Assembly (NCBI GenBank): GCA_040376605.1
Contig: JBEIQI010000077.1
Span: 1 to 11,543 of the forward strand
Direction of reading: 5' to 3'
Origin: JANWKQ01 sp040376605
GTDB taxonomy: Bacteria > Bacteroidota > Bacteroidia > CAIKAF01
Length of the DNA: 11,543 nucleotides
The notes beneath the pieces are model-generated. The model was not told the origin of the DNA, did no database searches, and saw nothing but the letters and a program-made list of their open reading frames with translations. This document shows, piece by piece, positions 6,611 through 11,543 of this stretch (position 1 is the first letter of the stretch; the number at the start of each line of letters is the position of its first letter). The position numbers and the translations under genes were made by a program.

Positions 6611-8982
6611 TACCATTTAAAGTTATAAGATATGTAAGGAACTATTCCAAACAAGGTTGTACTTACTGCATTGGTTTTAGAAGGATCATTTTCATCATCC
6701 TGGAAGGAGATTGAAAAAGTATTCCAACGGTTATAGGTGTTATAGGTTCCAAAACTCAATTCGGATACAATCATTTTTCGTTTTTCTTTTCCTTTTTTAT
6801 TGTATTGAATTTTTTTGCTTCTCAAATCAACCGTTACCCCCAAATCTAGTCGATGGTAATCGGGCATTCTATATCCATTTCGTTCGGTATATAAAAAGGT
6901 AGTTACCCCATCCACCTGATATTTACCACTCGGGAAAGTAACTGCATTTCCTGTATAATAAACAAAGGTTCCAGAGAAGGTCCAACGTTTTAAATTATAC
7001 ATGGCTACCAGCGATAAACTATGGGTTCTATCTTGTTTAGCTGCATACCAGTTTCCTCCGTTAATTTCATCAATACTTTTTTCGGTTCTGGATAAGGTAT
7101 AGGAGATCCAACCCGTAAATGCGCCGGAGACCTTTTTAAAACTTACTTCTAAACCATAGGCCCTTCCTTCACCTACTCTTAAATCGGCCTCGTATAATTC
7201 GTTGTTAAGCACGTCTGCTCCATCTTTATAATCGATTTGATTTTGTAGGTTTTTATAATATCCCTCAATCCCGATTTCGAACATGTTCTTTTTGAAATTT
7301 TGAAAAAATCCTAAGGATACCTGATCTGCAATTTCTGGTCGAACAATATTACTGCTGGGGATCCATTTATCGGTTGGATTATTTGCGGTAGAATTCGACA
7401 ATAAATGCAGAAACTGTGTATGCCTTGCATATCCCACCTTAATGGAAGTATACTTAGCCACTTGCATGCTAAAAGATACCCTTGGTTCGATATTAAAATA
7501 GGAGGATACAATTTCTCCGCTATTATAAGTGGTGGTATCAATTACATTATAATTGTTGTTGAGGGTATAAAAATCACCTTCTCCCATTACATTAAAGTTT
7601 ACCAACCTCACTCCGTAATTAATTCGCAGCCATTTATTCGTATTCCATTCATGTGAAGCATAGGCTGCATTTTCCCAGCTATATCTTTTACTTAAGCCTG
7701 TAACATCAAAGGTAACATCGCCCGATACATCGATTTCTCCTGGAGTAACAATATGATAAATTGAATTAATACCTGCTCTTATTGAATGTTTGGGTGATGG
7801 ATAAAATTGAAATTCTTGTCGGATATTAAAATCCATAATTTCAGATCTTAATTTAAAACCTACATTACTGGCTTCTATTTTAGTATTGTTTTGATAATCA
7901 CTAAAAGTAAAAATGGTATTAGAAAATATTTTGGGACTTACCATATAATTAAATCGAGCTGTAGCGGTGCCGTTATGCCAATTCAATTCAAATGCATCTA
8001 ATCCTAATACATCCTGTCCAAAATAACCGGATAAATACAAACGAGCTCTTTTACCAATTTGAAAATTCATTTTTGCATTCAGGTCATAAAAGTAGAGTTG
8101 GGTCCCTTGCAATCCTGGATTGGATTGAAGTTTTAAAAATAAATCGGCATAGGTTCTTCTAGCGGTCACCAAAAAAGAACTTTTGCCTTTTTGAATTGGA
8201 CCTTCAACATTTAAACGGGAGGAGATTAATCCAATACCACCACTGATATGATAATTTTGATTATCTCCTTCATTCATTCTAACATCCAATACCGACGCAA
8301 TTCGTCCTCCATACTGAGCCGGAGCTGTCCCTTTATATAAAACGGCATCTTTAATCGCATCTGAATTAAAGGTTGAAAAGAAACCGAATAGATGAGATGG
8401 ATTATAAACCGTTGCTTCGTCCAATAAAATTAAATTCTGATCGGTAGTTCCACCTCTTACAAAAAATCCGCTGTTTCCTTCACCTGCAGGTTGTACACCC
8501 GGTAATAACTGTATAGATTTTAATATATCTCTTTCCCCAAAAATCACCGGTAGTTTATTAATCACATCCATATTGATTTTTTCTACACCGGTTATTGGAT
8601 TGGTAATATTGTCATAACCGTTTTCGCCTTTCACCACAAATTCTTTCAGGTCGTTCGATCGGGTATTTAGTTTTACATTATAACTAATGTTATTATTTAA
8701 TAAAGTATCCAGGGTTTTGGTTTCGTAACCAACGGTTTGATAATTTATTTTATACCTTCCTTCGGGCAGGGTTATGGAATAAAATCCATATTCATTGGTG
8801 ATTACTCCAGTTCCGGGAAGCTCAGTAATGGTTACTGTGGTCCCAATCATGGTTTCTCCATTCTTGGCATCGATGATGGTTCCGCTTAACGTAAATTTTT
8901 GGCCATATCCAAAACTACCCAAACAAAAAATTCCAATAGTCAATGCAAGTTGACCGATGGTCTTCAAATTCAATTTTTTCAT
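6610..8982 (-). CDS. TonB-dependent receptor with carboxypeptidase-like regulatory domain
   Basis: This is a 790-residue outer-membrane gated channel. Residues 1-28 are a signal peptide ending FGYGQ. Residues about 30-110 are the carboxypeptidase-regulatory-like beta-sandwich (LSGTIIDAKNGETMIGTTV, then NEYGFYSITLPEG, then YQTVGYET). The plug follows at about 130-245, with LKSIQLLPGVQPAGEGNSGF, FVRGGTTDQNLILLDEATVY and APAQYGGRIASVLDVR. The remainder is a 22-strand-type barrel rich in alternating aromatic strands, ending PYISYNFKW with a terminal aromatic as expected for BAM recognition. The plug form (single receptor, no SusD downstream, DUF4249 instead) places it in the FecA/CirA-like group rather than SusC. 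No regulator or sigma/anti-sigma pair lies nearby to hint at the substrate; iron chelates, vitamins or peptides are all possible. It is coupled to the DUF4249 gene through TAATG. Confidence 0.92.
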   Translation of the reverse strand: MKKLNLKTIGQLALTIGIFCLGSFGYGQKFTLSGTIIDAKNGETMIGTTVTITELPGTGVITNEYGFYSITLPEGRYKINYQTVGYETKTLDTLLNNNISYNVKLNTRSNDLKEFVVKGENGYDNITNPITGVEKINMDVINKLPVIFGERDILKSIQLLPGVQPAGEGNSGFFVRGGTTDQNLILLDEATVYNPSHLFGFFSTFNSDAIKDAVLYKGTAPAQYGGRIASVLDVRMNEGDNQNYHISGGIGLISSRLNVEGPIQKGKSSFLVTARRTYADLFLKLQSNPGLQGTQLYFYDLNAKMNFQIGKRARLYLSGYFGQDVLGLDAFELNWHNGTATARFNYMVSPKIFSNTIFTFSDYQNNTKIEASNVGFKLRSEIMDFNIRQEFQFYPSPKHSIRAGINSIYHIVTPGEIDVSGDVTFDVTGLSKRYSWENAAYASHEWNTNKWLRINYGVRLVNFNVMGEGDFYTLNNNYNVIDTTTYNSGEIVSSYFNIEPRVSFSMQVAKYTSIKVGYARHTQFLHLLSNSTANNPTDKWIPSSNIVRPEIADQVSLGFFQNFKKNMFEIGIEGYYKNLQNQIDYKDGADVLNNELYEADLRVGEGRAYGLEVSFKKVSGAFTGWISYTLSRTEKSIDEINGGNWYAAKQDRTHSLSLVAMYNLKRWTFSGTFVYYTGNAVTFPSGKYQVDGVTTFLYTERNGYRMPDYHRLDLGVTVDLRSKKIQYNKKGKEKRKMIVSELSFGTYNTYNRWNTFSISFQDDENDPSKTNAVSTTLFGIVPYISYNFKW

Positions 8983-9274
8983 ATATCTATTACCACGAGA
9001 TGGCGAAGGTAACCAGAAACTATCAATATATAGGGGTGATTTTTATGGATAAAACCTTAAATTTCTTAAATCTGGCCCTTAAACTCAGTATTAAACTTCC
9101 TTTTACTCAAATAGCCGGTTTCGGATTGTTTAATTAATGAGATACCCAAATTGCAGATGAGGCGACCAACAGAGTTGATTGGGAAAGGAAAACATTACAC
9201 AGATTGGTTTCTCAAAGAGTAGTAAAATGTTCTGAATTTGATAATTTATTTACATTTACTCATTAGGATTTCGC
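8983..9274. other. Intergenic region between divergent loci
   Basis: These 292 bp separate the receptor start (minus strand) from the glycosyltransferase remnant (plus strand), so they should hold the receptor promoter. I see no exact TAnnTTTG with a partner on either strand, no operator-like palindrome and no RNA gene. A 30-codon plus-strand ORF (9045-9137) and a 41-codon open stretch (9141-9266, without an ATG) occur here, but neither resembles a known protein. Confidence 0.4.
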
Positions 9275-9986
9275 ATGCAAAAATATCAATGGTATATCTT
9301 ATTGGGGATTATCGCTCTTTTGTTAGTTAATAATGGGAGTATTCCTTTTTGGGATCAGGATGAAGCTGCGTATGCCGGATTTGCCTATCAAATGAATGAA
9401 ACGGGCAATTGGCAGTTTCATTCATTTGATGGGCATAATAAAAGGAAGTTTTCAAAAAAACGAAACGATCATTATTTTACTCAGTTGGTTTTATACCAGG
9501 TTGGTAATTGCATGAATTTTCGCCCAGTAAATTACCTGCCTATGTAATAGCTGCCCATGTACCTTTTTAGTCAATTATCATTTGGCTGGGGACATTTTAT
9601 TTATAATGGTAGCATGGACCATTGCACCCCAAATTAACCAACTCATTAATAGCAGCAAGCGGGTGGCTACCTATATTCATCAATTGGAACCTCAGCCACA
9701 ACAGGCATTGATTGGTCATAATTTTGGGTACCAACCTAATTTACCTTTTTATATTTTACAAAATGGCAATAACCCCATAGATGCTACCAAATTTCCTATG
9801 GAAGAACTGGTGCAATCATTTAATACGCAGCCTAAAACTGTTTTTAAATTAATCAAAACTAAGTATGATTTAATGAATCTTTACTTGGGATAAACCCTGC
9901 CTTATCAAATCGTTTCGACCCTTATCATCGATCGGAATGAAATATCGGATTATTATATTGTTTGTGCACCTGACTTTAACCAATAA
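9275..9986 (+). pseudogene. Degraded ArnT/PMT-type glycosyltransferase
   Basis: The remains of an integral membrane glycosyltransferase of the dolichyl-phosphate-mannose/aminoarabinose transferase type. The true start survives: MQKYQWYILLGIIALLLV, then IPFWDQDEAAYAGFAYQMNE, the first transmembrane helix and the acidic DE motif of the first external loop. After about residue 52 the family pattern stops. C-terminal pieces then appear in changing frames: QKNETIIILLSWFYTRLVIA from about 9444, EFSPSKLPAYVIAAHVPF at 9514-9567, and AGDILFIMVAWTIAPQINQ to LMNLYLG at 9582-9890. A TAA at 9891-9893 is followed in the same frame by TLPYQIVSTLIIDRNE to CAPDFNQ, ending at TAA 9984-9986. So there is a large internal deletion near 9430-9455, probably a second near 9568-9582, frame changes and one nonsense codon. 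About 235 codons remain of an expected 480-560. It is the only substantial plus-strand gene here apart from the ybaB end, and it is not functional. Confidence 0.85.
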
Positions 9987-10105
9987 AAACATTCTTTAGC
10001 TGCAGGCAACAGGAGAATTGGCATTGATCTTGGCTCACTATTCATTAAACATAAGGTAAATGCTAGTTAATGATGGCTATAAAGGTCAGTGACAATTTGA
10101 AAATA

Positions 10106-10201
10106 TTATTTCATTTTTTTAAATTCTTGCAAAGCAAGATAAAATCCTAATGCAAATAAAAGGGATATGAATCCTGCGAAAAATGGTATTATCTCAGTCA
10201 T
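10106..10201 (-). CDS. 31-residue single-span membrane protein
   Basis: A very short ORF starting at ATG 10201: MTEIIPFFAGFISLLFALGF, then YLALQEFKKMK. It has one hydrophobic helix (about residues 4-24) and a basic C-terminal tail, which predicts a cytoplasmic C-terminus. Its start lies inside the end of the 61-residue ORF upstream (ATGACTGA, 8-base overlap), a layout that supports translational coupling and real expression. I do not recognise a family. It could be a partner of the upstream small membrane protein. Confidence is limited by its length. Confidence 0.55.
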   Translation of the reverse strand: MTEIIPFFAGFISLLFALGFYLALQEFKKMK

Positions 10202-10379
10202 TTTTTCTATAGTTTATTAGTTTTAAATAGATACCAAAAGCCAGTATCGATGGCACCCAAATTCCAATAAAAATGGCAGAGTTAGCTTCTCCTTGGAAGT
10301 ATAAAATTTCGGAGAAAATGAGGGAAAGAAAAGCTGCAATAAAGAGCAACTTGTCGGCAATTGTGAATTTTTTAAACAT
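10194..10379 (-). CDS. 61-residue two-span membrane protein, hypothetical
   Basis: A small integral membrane protein with hydrophobic helices at about residues 9-28 (ADKLLFIAAFLSLIFSEILY) and 34-54 (AIFIGIWVPSILAFGIYLK), joined by a short polar loop (FQGEANS) and ending in a basic tail (NYRKND). The FxGIWVPSILAFGIYLK block looks like a conserved family motif rather than random hydrophobic sequence, and I believe similar small proteins occur in other Bacteroidota, but no function is known to me. It lies upstream of, and overlaps by 8 bases, the 31-residue ORF. The pair lies alone between the glycosyltransferase remnant and the lipocalin. Its ATG has an AT-rich leader with no clear ribosome binding site. 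Confidence 0.7.
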   Translation of the reverse strand: MFKKFTIADKLLFIAAFLSLIFSEILYFQGEANSAIFIGIWVPSILAFGIYLKLINYRKND

Positions 10380-10562
10380 AGTTTTAATTAATTTAAATAC
10401 GTTGATACTATAAATATTACAATCATTTAAACAACATCGTTTGGTTAATGTTTAGAATGATGCATAATTCAACGTATACAGCCTAGCTATGACTAACGGT
10501 AGTGCCGAAAATAAAAATATGTTTAATAAGATACCCCACTAATGGAAGGAGGTAAAATGACT

Positions 10563-11117
10563 CTAATGCTGCGTTTTTTGCAGTTTCGATAAATCAAACT
10601 GTTGTGATGCTAACCTTTTTAAAATGGGTTCATACACGGCGTCCTCCATTTTAGGGGTTCTGGAAAGAATCCATAAGTACTTTCTGCTTTGATTGCCAAT
10701 GACAGCATAACTATAATCATCAGCTAGATCTATTATCCAATAATCTCCTTTAAAGGGCCAAAAAAACTGCACCTTTAATTTAGCATTTCCCGAATCTTTT
10801 ACTACAAATGCTTTTCCTTTTGCATAAGAGGGCTTGCCGTTTACGCTGTCTTTGTTGCAACGGTTCTCAACTATTATATATCCCTTTTTATGCACAGTAT
10901 ATTCGGCGGTAGTGCAGTAACAATTTTTTTGAAAAAATTGAGGAAAGGAGGCTATTTCATACCATTTACCTACATATTTGGCTAAATCTACATTAGGCAC
11001 GGTTTCTAATATCGGATAAGGATCTTTTGGCTTCGACATAAATGAAAATAAAAAGTGAATGGAGATAAGAGCAATTGGTATAATTAGGAGCTGTTTGTAT
11101 TTTAATTTTTTACTCAT
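10563..11117 (-). CDS. Lipocalin family protein (Blc-like)
   Basis: This is a 184-residue bacterial lipocalin, similar in length to E. coli Blc (177). The N-terminus (KQLLIIPIALISIHFLFSFM, residues 8-27) is a signal peptide or membrane anchor. The lipocalin domain follows: VDLAKYVGKWYEIASFPQFF (43-62) with the GxW block, LKVQFFWPFKGDYWIIDL on the middle strands, and YAVIGNQSRKYLWILSRTP with the conserved R-x-Y-L-W-I-L-S-R-T-P end block, then the C-terminal helix (PILKRLASQQFDLSKLQ). Blc binds lysophospholipids or fatty acids and is an outer-membrane lipoprotein. Here no lipobox Cys follows the hydrophobic segment, so it is probably periplasmic or anchored by the N-terminal helix. Cys66 and Cys68 (NCYC) are an unusual close pair. 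The start ATG overlaps the stop of the 58-codon ORF upstream (ATGA), suggesting coupling. Confidence 0.9.
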   Translation of the reverse strand: MSKKLKYKQLLIIPIALISIHFLFSFMSKPKDPYPILETVPNVDLAKYVGKWYEIASFPQFFQKNCYCTTAEYTVHKKGYIIVENRCNKDSVNGKPSYAKGKAFVVKDSGNAKLKVQFFWPFKGDYWIIDLADDYSYAVIGNQSRKYLWILSRTPKMEDAVYEPILKRLASQQFDLSKLQKTQH

Positions 11118-11290
11118 GATAATAAATTATTCTTTTGATGAAAATTTGCTACTTGAAAATCACCTAATAATCGGATTTTCCAACCACAAGGTACATTAAT
11201 AAAATCTATTTTAATATGATGTATATCAGGAATATTACCCATGGTATATTGGGTAATAACCAAGTGTAAGTTATTTATATCAGGTGGCAT
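11114..11290 (-). CDS. 58-residue ORF overlapping the lipocalin start, hypothetical or gene remnant
   Basis: An ORF starting at ATG 11290: MPPDINNLHLVITQYTMGNI, then PDIHHIKIDFINVPCGWKIR and LLGDFQVANFHQKNNLLS. Its TGA shares four bases with the lipocalin ATG (ATGA), the tightest coupling arrangement. The composition (balanced polar and hydrophobic residues, G/W/C/P at turn-like spots) looks protein-like, and there is no signal peptide or membrane helix. The same frame stays open for only seven codons before the ATG and is then closed by TAA, so it is either a complete small protein or the C-terminal end of a larger gene whose front has been lost. I do not recognise the family. Confidence 0.5.
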   Translation of the reverse strand: MPPDINNLHLVITQYTMGNIPDIHHIKIDFINVPCGWKIRLLGDFQVANFHQKNNLLS

Positions 11291-11393
11291 TTGTAGCTTT
11301 CCGAAAATGCCTTAATGGAACAAAATGAAAAATTAAAGGCGAAGAGCAACGGAGCCCTATTTTTCTTTTTGTAGAGGATTTAAAAATTGATTA
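11291..11393. other. Short stretch with possible 3' scrap of a plus-strand gene
   Basis: Between the 58-codon ORF and the palindrome, one plus-strand frame is open from 11329 and ends at tandem stops TAA TAA (11392-11397). It reads EEQRSPIFLFVEDLKID at its end. A second frame offers ATG at 11315 (MEQNEKLKAK) and would join it with one frameshift. This may be the tail of a lost gene next to the palindrome, or chance. Confidence 0.2.
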
Positions 11394-11522
11394 ATAACGG
11401 TTTCGGGCTTGGCGAAGGTGGCGATTTTCACCACAAATGTTTATACGAAGCACGAATGTTCAAATCTAAGAAAAACTGTCATACGAAGCACTGAACCGCC
11501 ACTTTTGCCAAACCCGTGTTAT
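11394..11522. repeat. 129-bp imperfect palindrome (mobile-repeat or attC-like element)
   Basis: The outer ends ATAAC (11394-11398) and GTTAT (11518-11522) are complementary. Inside them are 20-base arms: CGGGCTTGGCGAAGGTGGCG (11404-11423) pairs with the reverse complement of 11497-11516 at 17 of 20 positions, the three exceptions being G-T type changes. The spacers between outer and inner arms are unequal (5 bases left, 1 right), and the centre is a 73-base loop. The architecture (TAAC...GTTA ends, two paired boxes per side with unequal spacer, long variable terminal part, about 125-130 bp) resembles integron attC sites. The right box GTTATCG does not fit the GTTRRRY consensus, however, and no integrase is visible. 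A non-autonomous MITE or REP-like repeat is the main alternative. There is no T-tract directly after the stem, so a terminator is unlikely. Confidence 0.6.
11443..11491 (+). repeat. 11-bp direct repeat ATACGAAGCAC inside the palindrome loop
   Basis: ATACGAAGCAC occurs exactly at 11443-11453 and again at 11481-11491, 38 bases apart and in the same orientation, within the 73-base loop of the palindrome. The flanking bases differ. It may be a protein-binding repeat or a trace of internal duplication of the element. Confidence 0.6.
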
Positions 11523-11543
11523 CGGCTGCCCTTTTTTCGGTCT

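Noticed and set aside
7311..7656. ORFs of 76 and 83 codons within the receptor gene
   Set aside because: Both are alternative-frame readings of a clear TonB-dependent receptor.
9045..9266. Two plus-strand open stretches (30 codons from ATG 9045, and 41 codons at 9141-9266) before the glycosyltransferase remnant
   Set aside because: They are short, in different frames, and the second has no ATG. I could not match either to a family. They remain possible scraps of a decayed gene but are not supported as features.
10124..10137. Small inverted repeat CTTGC/GCAAG
   Set aside because: A 5-bp stem inside the 31-residue ORF with no T-tract in the right place; too weak for a terminator.
10543..10607. 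AAGGAGG followed by a plus-strand ATG (MTLMLRFLQFR)
   Set aside because: It looks like a perfect Shine-Dalgarno and start, but the frame ends after 11 codons inside the lipocalin 3' end on the other strand, and this phylum seldom uses such sites.

Overview
This AT-rich window comes from a member of the Bacteroidota. Two loci carry the C-terminal sorting domain used by the type IX secretion system (T9SS), and there is a TonB-dependent receptor with an N-terminal carboxypeptidase-like domain followed by a DUF4249 lipoprotein. Start codons mostly lack Shine-Dalgarno sequences. T9SS points to the Flavobacteriia, Cytophagia, Sphingobacteriia or Saprospiria side of the phylum rather than to Bacteroides. 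I cannot name a genus.

Layout. The 5' edge holds the last 55 codons of a YbaB/EbfC nucleoid protein on the + strand. Every intact gene after it lies on the minus strand. In map order these are: a T9SS-exported purple-acid-phosphatase-like metallophosphoesterase (255-2546); a DUF1801 protein (2587-3048); a good intrinsic terminator (3090-3122); a degraded T9SS cargo 3' end (3145-3617); a PLP-dependent group II decarboxylase (3618-5054); a fatty-acid-hydroxylase-superfamily membrane protein (5116-5646); a DUF4249 lipoprotein (5810-6610); and a TonB-dependent receptor (6610-8982). At 9275-9986 on the + strand is a wrecked ArnT/PMT-type glycosyltransferase with internal deletions, frameshifts and a nonsense codon. 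Minus-strand genes then resume: two overlapping tiny membrane-protein ORFs (10106-10379) and a Blc-type lipocalin (10563-11117). The lipocalin start overlaps the stop of a 58-codon ORF (11114-11290). The 3' edge carries a 129-bp imperfect palindrome (11394-11522), a mobile-repeat or attC-like element.

How the genes work together. The receptor and DUF4249 lipoprotein are translationally coupled (TAATG) and probably form one outer-membrane uptake unit of unknown substrate. The hydroxylase and decarboxylase may be co-transcribed (61-bp gap), but no shared pathway is evident. The phosphoesterase is probably displayed on or released from the cell surface to recover phosphate from organic esters. 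The remaining genes look like ordinary housekeeping or envelope functions.

I found no CRISPR array, rRNA, tRNA, intact transposase or recognisable defence system. The features most worth a second look are the palindrome at the 3' edge, the two ruined genes, and the small overlapping ORFs that are easy to miss.
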